DNA of 7,031 nucleotides from JBGPIK01 sp041484845. GTDB taxonomy: Bacteria; Desulfobacterota; Binatia; UBA9968. A model generated the notes under the pieces. It had not been told where the DNA came from. It saw only the letters and a list, made by a program, of their open reading frames with translations, and searched no databases. The position numbers and the translations under genes are program-made. The stretch is taken from positions 1 through 7,031 of the forward strand of contig JBGPIK010000365.1 in assembly GCA_041484845.1 (NCBI GenBank), read 5' to 3'. Positions 1 to 5,977 of this stretch are shown piece after piece; position 1 is the stretch's first letter; every line of letters begins with the position of its first letter.

Positions 1-521
1 AGTTGGAAATCCACTCATGTGATCTGAACGAAATCGTGAGAAAGGCCGTTGGGTTGATATTGCACCAGGTGAAACATTCCGCCATCACGATGGAGGAGCC
101 CCATTATGGCCAGCTGCCCTTGATTTCGTGCGATCCCGGCCGGTTGCAGCAGGTGCTTATGAACGTGTTTGTTAACGCGATTCAGGCCATGCCAAAGGGC
201 GGAAGTTTGACCATTCGAACGGGTCTCCGGGAAAAGTTTGCTGAGATTACCATAGAAGATACAGGCAATGGGATTTCCAGCGAGGCGAGAGGGAAAATCT
301 TCGATCCTTTTTTTACGACTAAGCCGGACGGCACCGGTTTGGGGTTGTCAATCGTTTACCGGATCATGGAGGAACATGGCGGAAAGGTTGAGATCGAAAG
401 TTTTACCCAGGAAGAAATCGGCGCAGTTGGCGAGACTTCGGGAACCACGGTGCGCCTCCTGGTACCTATAGCCGGAATGGTTTCCAACGCCACCGTGGAC
501 GAAGATACGAGCCCAATCTGA
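1..521 (+). CDS. Sensor histidine kinase, C-terminal part (5' end outside window)
   Basis: This is the ATP-binding end of a two-component sensor kinase that would autophosphorylate a histidine and pass the phosphate to the response regulator encoded next. Counting from the codon at position 3, the order of motifs is N box with N54 and N58 (NVFVNAIQAM), G1 box DTGNG at 86-90, F box FDPFFTTK at 100-107 and G2 box GTGLGLS at 110-116. This is a complete HATPase_c domain of the NtrB-like type. The reading frame is open to the window edge. The TTG at 3 is not a credible start, because the phosphoacceptor (HisKA) helix and any sensing domain are missing and must lie upstream. The C-terminal tail after residue 157 carries no recognisable domain. 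The stop is 27 nt before the regulator gene on the same strand, which supports a cognate pair. The signal sensed cannot be judged. Confidence 0.95.
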   Translation, partial: LEIHSCDLNEIVRKAVGLILHQVKHSAITMEEPHYGQLPLISCDPGRLQQVLMNVFVNAIQAMPKGGSLTIRTGLREKFAEITIEDTGNGISSEARGKIFDPFFTTKPDGTGLGLSIVYRIMEEHGGKVEIESFTQEEIGAVGETSGTTVRLLVPIAGMVSNATVDEDTSPI

Positions 522-548
522 CCGGCGGGCGAGCGAGAGCTTAATTCC

Positions 549-1925
549 ATGAATGGGTTAGAAGAAAAAAAACTCAATAACAGAATCCTGGTCGTCGATG
601 ACGAAGAGCGGATCTGCCATGCAGTGAAAAAGGCGCTGGAACGAACCGGTTACGTTGTTGAGACTAGTCTGGATGCAAACCAGGCCTTGGCCAAGCTTCA
701 CACCAGCTCCTTCGATATGGTGATCTGCGACATCAAGATGCCGGGGATGGATGGCATTGCGCTACTCGACAGAATTAAGGAATACGATCCCACCAAACTG
801 GTGCTGATGATCACTGGCTTTGCGTCTATCGAATCCGCAGTGGAGTCGCTCAAGCGTGGAGCCGTCGAGTATCTCGCGAAGCCCTTTACGCCGAGTCATA
901 TCCGGTTTCTTGTGGAGCGCGCATTTGAGAGAAGACGACTCGCGGATGAAAATGTGTATCTCAAGGGCGAGTTGAAACAACTCAATGGCAAGGGTGTCGT
1001 GATCGGCAAGAGCCAAACGATGCGGCAGGTTTTTGATCTTGCCGCAAAGATGGCCGAGACGGACTCTTCCGTGCTTATTACCGGCGAGAGCGGAACCGGT
1101 AAAGAAGTCGTAGCGCGGCTAATTCATTTTCGTAGTCTCCGCGGCAACGCGCCTTTCGTTACGGTGAACTGCTCGGCGATTCCTGAGAATTTGCTGGAAA
1201 GCGAACTGTTCGGGCATAAGAAAGGTGCGTTCACCGGAGCGCTTTACAACAAGCGCGGCAGCTTCGAGCTGGCCAATGGGGGAACGTTCTTTCTTGACGA
1301 GATTGGCGATATGAAAGTTGAAATGCAAGCAAAAATTCTCAGGGTGCTTGAAGAGAGAATGGTCAAAAAAGTAGGTTCTGAGGAGGAGCTTTTCGTCGAC
1401 GTTAGGGTGATCGCCGCAACCAATAAGGATCTCAGCACCGAGATTGAAGAAGGACGTTTTCGCGAAGATCTGTTCTACCGGCTTAACATCGTTCAAATTG
1501 CGATCCCGCCGCTGCGGGATCACAAGATCGATATTCCGATACTCGCCCGACATTTCCTCAAGGTATTCGGCACCGAGATGAAAAAATCGGTGGCGGACTT
1601 TTCAGAGGAAGCGCTCAAGCTCATGATGGATTACGACTGGCCGGGAAACGTGAGAGAACTCAAGAATACCGTAGAGAGGGCCGTGATCTTCGCGAACCCC
1701 GGCGAGATGATTCGAACGGGCCATTTTCCACCCCAGTTGCGCGTTGAGATGACGCAGCGGGCGATTCCAGCGCCCAGGGTTTTTAGGACCTTAGACGAAG
1801 TTGAGCTAGACTACATCAGAGAAGTTCTGATGGCATGTGAAGGTAACCGGCTTAGAGCCGCAGAAATTCTGGGGATTTCCCCATCAACCATCTGGCGCAA
1901 GCTGCAGTCGGACGCCGACGGTTAA
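549..1925 (+). CDS. NtrC-family sigma-54-dependent response regulator
   Basis: A complete 458-residue enhancer-binding protein of standard NtrC/AtoC/ZraR length that would activate sigma-54 RNA polymerase when phosphorylated. The receiver domain spans about 11-125, with acidic pair D17/D18, phosphoacceptor D61, T89 and K111. The AAA+ domain spans about 151-390, with Walker A GESGTGKE at 179-186, the sigma-54 contact loop GAFTGA at 226-231, Walker B FFLDE at 247-251, a likely arginine finger in GRFRED at 302-307 and sensor II GNVREL at 366-371. The C-terminal Fis-type helix-turn-helix is at about 425-452 (EGNRLRAAEILGIS...TIWRKL). All key residues are present, so it should be active. The ATG at 549 is the only sensible start, with a weak purine stretch at 535-539; the overlapping ATG at 553 stops at once. 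It sits between the kinase gene and a sigma-54 promoter region, so the operon downstream is its probable target (inference). Confidence 0.97.
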   Translation: MNGLEEKKLNNRILVVDDEERICHAVKKALERTGYVVETSLDANQALAKLHTSSFDMVICDIKMPGMDGIALLDRIKEYDPTKLVLMITGFASIESAVESLKRGAVEYLAKPFTPSHIRFLVERAFERRRLADENVYLKGELKQLNGKGVVIGKSQTMRQVFDLAAKMAETDSSVLITGESGTGKEVVARLIHFRSLRGNAPFVTVNCSAIPENLLESELFGHKKGAFTGALYNKRGSFELANGGTFFLDEIGDMKVEMQAKILRVLEERMVKKVGSEEELFVDVRVIAATNKDLSTEIEEGRFREDLFYRLNIVQIAIPPLRDHKIDIPILARHFLKVFGTEMKKSVADFSEEALKLMMDYDWPGNVRELKNTVERAVIFANPGEMIRTGHFPPQLRVEMTQRAIPAPRVFRTLDEVELDYIREVLMACEGNRLRAAEILGISPSTIWRKLQSDADG

Positions 1926-1940
1926 CCTCTAACGATAGTG

Positions 1941-1965
1941 CAATTTGCAACAGCGTTGCAAATTG
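1941..1965. promoter_or_regulatory. Perfect dyad, probable activator binding site (UAS 1)
   Basis: The arms CAATTTGCAAC (1941-1951) and GTTGCAAATTG (1955-1965) are exact reverse complements separated by AGC. The site starts 15 nt after the activator gene stops and is centred about 190 nt upstream of the predicted sigma-54 start. That is the usual distance and symmetry for a site bound by a dimeric Fis-HTH enhancer-binding protein. No T-run follows, so a terminator is less likely. The binding protein is inferred from position, not shown. Confidence 0.75.
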
Positions 1966-2001
1966 AAATCCCCAAAAGTCTTGTAATCTCACATTCTTAG
2001 C

Positions 2002-2023
2002 GCAAGCGATTGCAAATTGAAAT
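2002..2023. promoter_or_regulatory. Second, imperfect copy of the activator site (UAS 2)
   Basis: TTGCAAATTGAAAT at 2010-2023 is identical over 14 bp to 1956-1969, the right arm of the upstream dyad plus three flanking A/T bases. The left arm is reduced to GCAA at 2002-2005 with a 4-nt rather than 5-nt inner spacer. The two copies lie 54 bp apart, close to five helical turns, so both would face the same side of the DNA. Paired sites of unequal strength are common upstream of sigma-54 promoters. Confidence 0.65.
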
Positions 2024-2078
2024 TATACATTCGCTGGCGTTCCGATTTGCCAGATCCGCCGCGAATTTTTCCCCCTAT

Positions 2079-2091
2079 AATCGATAGCTTA
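2079..2091 (+). promoter_or_regulatory. IHF-like site between UAS and promoter
   Basis: The 13 bases AATCGATAGCTTA match the IHF consensus WATCARNNNNTTR at all defined positions but one (G for A at the fifth), with an AT tract (aattttt) just upstream. The centre is about 58 nt before the predicted transcription start, where IHF usually bends DNA so that a distant enhancer-binding protein reaches sigma-54 polymerase. A single short match of this kind can arise by chance; the location is what makes it credible. Confidence 0.4.
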
Positions 2092-2116
2092 GCGACGGTC
2101 CAGTTATCGGTGTCCA

Positions 2117-2132
2117 TGGCACCGACTTTGCG
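2117..2132 (+). promoter_or_regulatory. Sigma-54 (-24/-12) promoter
   Basis: TGGCAC at 2117-2122 and TTGC at 2128-2131 are separated by five bases. This keeps the invariant GG-N10-GC spacing of the consensus TGGCACGNNNNTTGCW, with only the seventh and last bases off. The predicted transcription start is about 2143, 8 nt before the ATG at 2151. The adjacent NtrC-type gene and dyad sites upstream reinforce the call. It should drive the cupin-cytochrome-NrfC-NrfD operon and possibly the small cytochromes. Confidence 0.85.
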
Positions 2133-2150
2133 TTTGTATTCATAACAGCG

Positions 2151-2546
2151 ATGCAAAGCAAGGTTAAAAACGTAAACTTTGACGCCAAGCTAAAGATACT
2201 ACGACGTGAAGAGTCTTTACGTTCGCGGCAATATCGCGGGGTTTTTGTCCGGGTCATCTACGAAGGAGATTCTTTGGAGATTCTCCGCACGGAAATGGAT
2301 AGCAAGAGTGCTTTGGAAGATCACGAAATCGGCATCTTTCCTGTGATTCATTTCATTGTGGAGGGCAGCCCGGTGTTCGTCGTTGGAAACCAATCGGGTG
2401 ATCTGATGCCGGGAGACAGTATTAGCTTGCGGGCGGATGAAAAATATCGGATTTCGAATTCAGCGTCCTCTCGTTCGGTCATCCTAAGCATTCTCTTTAA
2501 AGCTTCGGAACAGGAAAGAACGCAGTTGCATGAGGACTCGAAATGA
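2151..2546 (+). CDS. Small cupin-like protein, first gene of the operon
   Basis: A 131-residue protein with no signal peptide or membrane segment, so probably cytoplasmic. From about residue 30 it shows the alternating beta pattern of a single-domain cupin, including HFIVEGSPVFVVG at 67-79 and MPGDSISL at 86-93, the typical turn before the last strands. The usual metal ligands look degenerate. Only H58 and H67 are near motif 1, and the motif-2 histidine position is occupied by DEKYRISN (96-103), so it may bind no metal. I do not recognise a specific family or function; a ligand-sensing or accessory role is a guess. The ATG at 2151 has no Shine-Dalgarno and would follow a leader of only about 8 nt. 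An alternative start is TTG 2274 (residue 42), preceded by AAGGAG at 2263-2268, which would give about 90 residues. Confidence 0.75.
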   Translation: MQSKVKNVNFDAKLKILRREESLRSRQYRGVFVRVIYEGDSLEILRTEMDSKSALEDHEIGIFPVIHFIVEGSPVFVVGNQSGDLMPGDSISLRADEKYRISNSASSRSVILSILFKASEQERTQLHEDSK

Positions 2547-2644
2547 TCGGGTCCTTAAGACGTTCTGATTACTCCACATTCAAGCCAAGGGCCGCCGCCA
2601 AATGCGCTGGCCTTGGAGGTATTCGTGTTAAGAAAGATTCCTGA
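2543..2644 (+). CDS. Possible 33-codon leader/coupling ORF
   Basis: The ATG at 2543-2545 overlaps the cupin stop as ATGA, the same junction style as between the later genes of the operon. It reads for 33 codons (MIGSLRRSDYSTF...) to TGA 2642-2644, passing through the Shine-Dalgarno and start of the octahaem cytochrome. The product is basic, without recognisable domain, signal or membrane segment. If translated, it more likely keeps ribosomes moving into the cytochrome start than makes a functional peptide. It may equally be a chance ORF in a 78-nt gap. Confidence 0.25.
   Translation: MIGSLRRSDYSTFKPRAAAKCAGLGGIRVKKDS
2585..2616 (+). promoter_or_regulatory. Hairpin overlapping the cytochrome ribosome binding site
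   Basis: CCAAGG-G-CC (2585-2593) can pair with GGCCTTGG (2609-2616), eight base pairs with one bulged G and a 15-nt loop. The 3' arm ends in the first two bases of the GGAGG Shine-Dalgarno (2615-2619) of the octahaem cytochrome. The fold could therefore limit its initiation unless ribosomes coming from upstream open it. This is read from sequence only; no folding energy was computed. Confidence 0.35.
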
Positions 2645-3368
2645 ACAGATAAGAAGACTCGCCGTTGTGATAACGATCATTATCGCACTGGTGGTCACAA
2701 TAAGGTATGTCATCCTCCCGACGGCTTTGACCGACACTCGCTTTCATCGAGAATCCACGGTTGAGAGAGAAGTGGCGAAGAAGATCGCATTCGCGGGCGC
2801 GACGGTTTGCGGCACCTGCCACGTCGACCAGATGACGAAGAAATCGAAAGGCTATCACAAGACCGTCTCTTGTGAGACCTGTCACGGGGCCGCGTTTTCG
2901 CACATCGAAAATCCGGCACAGAAGCCTACCGCGCCAAGGGGAAGAGAGTTCTGCGTCTTCTGCCACGCGTATGATCAATCCAGGCCGACGGGATTTCCGC
3001 AAATCAATCCGGTCGTTCATAATCCACTGAAGCCCTGTATTACCTGTCACAATCCCCATGACCCGGTGCCATCGCAAGCTCCGCGAGAGTGTTCTGCCTG
3101 TCATGCGCAAATCGCAAACATCAAAAGCGCCTCTCCCCATGCTCTGATCGGCTGCGCGTCGTGTCACACGGTTCCGGCGCAACACAAGATAAGCCCGAGG
3201 ACCGTCGCACCGACGAAACCCGAAACGCGGGAATTTTGCGCAAAATGTCACGCCAAAGGAGCGGCGCAAAAAGACGCGCCGAAGATAGATTTCAGCTCGC
3301 ATGGAGAAAGGTTTCTGTGCTGGGATTGTCACTATCCGCACTTGCCTGAAAGGACCGTTAAAAGATGA
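2625..3368 (+). CDS. Membrane-anchored octahaem c-type cytochrome
   Basis: A 247-residue periplasmic multihaem cytochrome that should carry electrons between the NrfC/NrfD-like partners and soluble acceptors. An uncleaved N-terminal anchor at about 12-32 (LAVVITIIIALVVTIRYVI) follows basic residues. Eight CXXCH haem sites lie at 62, 83, 110, 138, 156, 177, 205 and 232. Nine further histidines (41, 78, 93, 132, 145, 172, 187, 226, 239) could act as distal ligands, so bis-His haems are plausible. CITCHNPH and CWDCHYPH resemble the paired-CXXCH families (NrfB/DmsE/MtrA-like). I chose GTG 2625 because GGAGG at 2615-2619 sits 5 nt upstream; the longer TTG 2613 start would overlap that signal. The stop overlaps the next ATG (ATGA), implying coupled translation. 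It is larger in haem number than the tetra- or pentahaem NapC/NrfH/NrfB proteins. The electron partner and direction are not visible. Confidence 0.93.
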   Translation: MLRKIPEQIRRLAVVITIIIALVVTIRYVILPTALTDTRFHRESTVEREVAKKIAFAGATVCGTCHVDQMTKKSKGYHKTVSCETCHGAAFSHIENPAQKPTAPRGREFCVFCHAYDQSRPTGFPQINPVVHNPLKPCITCHNPHDPVPSQAPRECSACHAQIANIKSASPHALIGCASCHTVPAQHKISPRTVAPTKPETREFCAKCHAKGAAQKDAPKIDFSSHGERFLCWDCHYPHLPERTVKR

Positions 3369-4114
3369 TCGATAGAAGAAAGTTTCTTAAAAGAGCCGTT
3401 ATGTTCATCCCTGCGGTGGGACTGTTTCGCCGCCTGGCCAGCGATGCGCAGGCAAAGACTCCCGTCGCGGGATATGACCCGTCGAATCACCTCTATGGAA
3501 TGGGGATCGATATCGACAAATGTATCGGGTGCGGCCGGTGCGTGGAAGCGTGCAAAACGGAAAATAACGTCCCCAAAGAGCCGTTCTTTTTTCGCACCTG
3601 GGTGGAACGCTACACGATTAAAAAAGATGACAGCGTGGAAGTTGAAAACATTGATCCTCGATTGAGAAAGGGAGGGGAGAGGACGGCCGAAGCCGATGTT
3701 CTGAGAAGCTTCTTTGTCCCGAAACTCTGCAATCAGTGCCAAAACCCGCCTTGCGTGCAGGTTTGCCCCGTGGGCGCTACATTTTCCACCGAAGACGGCG
3801 TGGTTCTAGTTGATTCCAATCGCTGCATAGGTTGTCGCTATTGCATTCAAGCCTGTCCTTACGGAGCGCGCTATCTTAATCCCGAGACGAAGACTGCGGA
3901 CAAATGTACTTTCTGTTATCACCGGGTTGTCAAAGGGCTGCTTCCCGCGTGTGTCGAAGTGTGCCCGACGCAAGCGCGGGTTTTCGGCGATTTGAAAAGC
4001 ATGGCGAGCCGGCTGGTTCGCTTTAAGCGAATGAAACGGATTACCGTGCTGAAAGCCCACCTTAATACAGAGCCCAAGGTGGTTTATGGAAACCTTGATG
4101 GGGAGGTCCGATGA
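3365..4114 (+). CDS. Tat-exported four-[4Fe-4S] ferredoxin subunit, NrfC/PsrB/HybA type
   Basis: A 249-residue electron-transfer subunit that would sit on the periplasmic face, bound to the NrfD-like membrane protein. The N terminus DRRKFLK (3-9), followed by a hydrophobic stretch and an Ala-rich end near residue 30, is a twin-arginine signal. Sixteen cysteines form four cluster motifs: C53/56/59/63, C122/125/130/134, C154/157/160/164 and C181/184/196/200. This is the standard DmsB/NrfC arrangement, all residues intact, and the length is typical. The start ATG overlaps the cytochrome stop, with AAGGA about 10 nt upstream, and the stop overlaps the next start. In related complexes this subunit links a catalytic or cytochrome subunit to a quinone site. 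Here the only visible partners are the octahaem cytochrome and the NrfD-like protein. Confidence 0.94.
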   Translation: MIDRRKFLKRAVMFIPAVGLFRRLASDAQAKTPVAGYDPSNHLYGMGIDIDKCIGCGRCVEACKTENNVPKEPFFFRTWVERYTIKKDDSVEVENIDPRLRKGGERTAEADVLRSFFVPKLCNQCQNPPCVQVCPVGATFSTEDGVVLVDSNRCIGCRYCIQACPYGARYLNPETKTADKCTFCYHRVVKGLLPACVEVCPTQARVFGDLKSMASRLVRFKRMKRITVLKAHLNTEPKVVYGNLDGEVR

Positions 4115-5319
4115 GCCCGGAATTGACTCAAAGACTAATGGAACATTTAAGTGAAGTGACGGGTTTCATTTATCCCAATGAGGTGGAAATCCAATGGGGG
4201 ATTCTTGTCGTCGTATATCCATACGTCACAGGACTAGTCGCTGGCGCGTTCATTCTGGCCTCATTGGTTCAGCTTTTTAATATTAAAGAAGTTCAGCCGA
4301 CCTATAGGCTAGCCTTGTTAACCGCTCTCGCCTTTCTTCTTATTGCTCCCTTGCCTCTCCTCCTTCATCTCGGTCATCCGCTGCGGTCGTATGAGATTTT
4401 CCTCACCCCTCAGCTGAAATCCGCGATGGCCATGTTTGGTTTTGTGTACCTGTGGTATTTGATGGCCGTACTTTTGTTGGAGTTATGGTTTGAGTACCGC
4501 AAAGACCTGGTTTTGTGGTCCAAAGACGCGGTTTTTCCAATGAGGTTGATCTACAGAATACTGTCTTTTTTTTCTACCGACGTCAGCGAGAGTGCCGTTG
4601 CATTCGATCACAGGGCGATAAGGGTAATCACGTTGATCGGCGTTCCATCCGCGTTCTTGCTTCATGGATATGTGGGGTTTATTTTCGGCTCGGTAAAAGC
4701 GAACCCCTGGTGGGGCAGCGTCCTTATGCCGCTCGTTTTTCTAATGTCGGCCATCGTGTCTGGAATCGCACTGGTTATCTTTCTTTACATGGTCGTTGCT
4801 CCCCTTAAAGGAGAGGCGGTCGACATGCGATGTCTCGACAAAATAACTTCTTATCTGTTTTATGCCGTTATCGTGGATTTTACGCTTGAGGTCCTGGATT
4901 TTATCCACCGCCTCTACCAGAGTGAGGAGTCCATCAAGATCCTTTCCCGGCTTGTCATGGATAAATTGTTCGTCAGCTTATGGATTATTCAGGTTTTGCT
5001 CGGGATGCTTGTGCCCCTGGCGGTTATGGTTGCGGTCAAATCGTTAAAATTCACAGAAGAACTCAGACGACTCTTCTATTTTGCTTCCGTCATATTGATA
5101 CAATTGGGAATATTTGCCACTCGCTGGAACGTCGTGATTGGAGGGCAGTTGTTTTCGAAAAGCTTCCGCGGTTTGACGACCTACAAAATGGAGGTGGTGG
5201 GCATTGAAGGCTTGTTTGTCGCGATAGCTTTGCTCATCGCTCCCTTTATAATCCTGACCGTGTTCCTGAAGATCTTTCCCGCTTGGGAGACGGAAAGTGC
5301 CCACGAAGCAGCCTCCTAA
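4111..5319 (+). CDS. NrfD/PsrC-family integral membrane subunit (quinone-interacting)
   Basis: A 402-residue hydrophobic protein in the size range of HybB/ActC/QrcD-type NrfD proteins. About nine membrane segments are visible, roughly at 29-56, 67-88, 105-127, 169-192, 202-229, 246-268, 289-310, 321-345 and 366-390. Charged or polar residues inside segments (D256, E260 and D263 in segment 6, R338 in segment 8) are of the sort found in quinone or proton sites of the family. Family members oxidise or reduce (mena)quinone and anchor an NrfC-type iron-sulfur protein. The start overlaps the preceding stop (ATGA), with GGGAGG at 4101-4106. No haem b or catalytic motif is apparent. With its two upstream partners it most resembles quinol:cytochrome c oxidoreductase modules of the Qrc, ACIII or Geobacter Cbc kind (family knowledge; exact class unproven). 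Confidence 0.92.
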   Translation: MSPELTQRLMEHLSEVTGFIYPNEVEIQWGILVVVYPYVTGLVAGAFILASLVQLFNIKEVQPTYRLALLTALAFLLIAPLPLLLHLGHPLRSYEIFLTPQLKSAMAMFGFVYLWYLMAVLLLELWFEYRKDLVLWSKDAVFPMRLIYRILSFFSTDVSESAVAFDHRAIRVITLIGVPSAFLLHGYVGFIFGSVKANPWWGSVLMPLVFLMSAIVSGIALVIFLYMVVAPLKGEAVDMRCLDKITSYLFYAVIVDFTLEVLDFIHRLYQSEESIKILSRLVMDKLFVSLWIIQVLLGMLVPLAVMVAVKSLKFTEELRRLFYFASVILIQLGIFATRWNVVIGGQLFSKSFRGLTTYKMEVVGIEGLFVAIALLIAPFIILTVFLKIFPAWETESAHEAAS

Positions 5320-5407
5320 CGACGCCTGCGGTTTTACGGGCAAATTTTCCCTGTTGGACTGCGCGGTGTATCCGCATACTGACCAAAAGGAGAATGTTCG
5401 TTCTTCG

Positions 5408-5530
5408 ATGAATGAAATCCCTATCGACGAGCGATTTCAGATGTCGTATGTTTCGGCCACCGGCAAAGAAGGCATGAAGGAATTATACGGTAGGTCGTCA
5501 AATTACATGAAGGGATCGCGTTTAAATTAG
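5408..5530 (+). CDS. Possible 40-residue peptide in the nrfD-cytochrome gap
   Basis: In the 237-nt stretch between the NrfD-like gene and the first small cytochrome, an ATG at 5408 opens 40 codons (MNEIPIDERF... to ...YMKGSRLN). The frame is open further upstream, to a GTG at 5297 inside the NrfD-like gene. The composition is soluble, with no signal or domain I recognise. AAGGAG at 5387-5392 lies 15 nt upstream of the ATG, which is too far for a good ribosome site. It could be a small gene, the tail of a decayed one, or chance. The rest of the gap shows no convincing promoter or terminator. Confidence 0.2.
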   Translation: MNEIPIDERFQMSYVSATGKEGMKELYGRSSNYMKGSRLN

Positions 5531-5556
5531 AGAATAAAACGAGGAGGAGGTGTCAA

Positions 5557-5895
5557 ATGAAAAAGGGCAGCAAACGGCTGGGCGTACTGGTCACCGCCGG
5601 CGTGTTGACAATTGCGGGTGGTACCGCAGCTTGGTCCGCCGACGCGAAAGCGGGCAAAGCAACTTACGATAAGCTTTGCTCGTCTTGTCACGCCGCGGAC
5701 GGCAAGGGCAACCCCGGTATGGCTAAAGCTATGAAAGGCCTGGACATCGTCGGCAAAGATACCCAAGCCAAGAAGGATGACCAGCTTTTGAAGGTCATCG
5801 TAGAAGGCCAAGGCAAAATGCCGGCTTCAGGTAAAAACCTGAGCAAGCAAGAACAGGCTGATGTCCTCGCCCACGTGCGGTCCCTAGCGAAGTAA
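5557..5895 (+). CDS. Small periplasmic monohaem class I cytochrome c (first of two)
   Basis: A 112-residue cytochrome with a Sec signal peptide: basic MKKGSKR, a hydrophobic core at about 8-25, and likely cleavage after AWSA near residue 28. It leaves a mature protein of about 84 residues. The haem site is CSSCH at 41-45 and the sixth ligand is probably M88 in GQGKMPA, the standard class I c-type pattern (cytochrome c5/c553-like). AGGAGG at 5545-5550 lies 6 nt before the ATG. It is a paralogue of the cytochrome gene downstream (about 60% identical by eye in the mature part). Placed after the quinol-module genes with no terminator between, it is a likely soluble electron carrier for that complex, though this is inferred from position only. 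Confidence 0.93.
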   Translation: MKKGSKRLGVLVTAGVLTIAGGTAAWSADAKAGKATYDKLCSSCHAADGKGNPGMAKAMKGLDIVGKDTQAKKDDQLLKVIVEGQGKMPASGKNLSKQEQADVLAHVRSLAK

Positions 5896-5916
5896 ATCCG
5901 CACGGTATATTAAATC

Positions 5917-5977
5917 TCGGCGCGCGCAGATGCTTCGCGGTCTGTATTGCCCTGCAGGCGCGAAGCATCTGCGCCGA
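5917..5977. repeat. Long palindromic element between the cytochrome genes
   Basis: The arm at 5959-5977 (19 nt, CGCGAAGCATCTGCGCCGA) is the exact reverse complement of 5917-5939 once an extra GCGC in the left arm is bulged out. The 19-nt loop itself contains the palindrome CCTGCAGG (5951-5958). No T-run flanks either side, so it is not a typical terminator. It could be a dispersed palindromic (REP-like) repeat, or an mRNA processing or stabilising structure that separates expression of the two cytochromes. The remaining leader to 6113 shows no clear promoter. Confidence 0.7.

Noticed and set aside
1119..1553. 144-codon - strand frame inside the activator gene.
   Set aside because: It is antisense to the intact AAA+ domain with all motifs in the + frame.
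1941..1965. The dyad after the activator gene as a transcription terminator.
   Set aside because: The stem is AT-rich and lacks a T-run, and its half-site recurs downstream, which fits a protein binding site better.
2076..2081. Perfect TATAAT that could be a sigma-70 -10 box.
   Set aside because: No acceptable -35 hexamer lies 16-18 nt upstream (gatccg region); the nearby -24/-12 element is far stronger.
2628..3341. Long 237-codon open frame on the - strand.
   Set aside because: It is the complement of the octahaem cytochrome gene, whose eight CXXCH motifs prove the + strand frame; its translation shows no domain.
5354..5382. TTGGAC and TACTGA as a possible sigma-70 promoter for the first small cytochrome.
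   Set aside because: Only three and two of six consensus bases match, so it is no better than chance.
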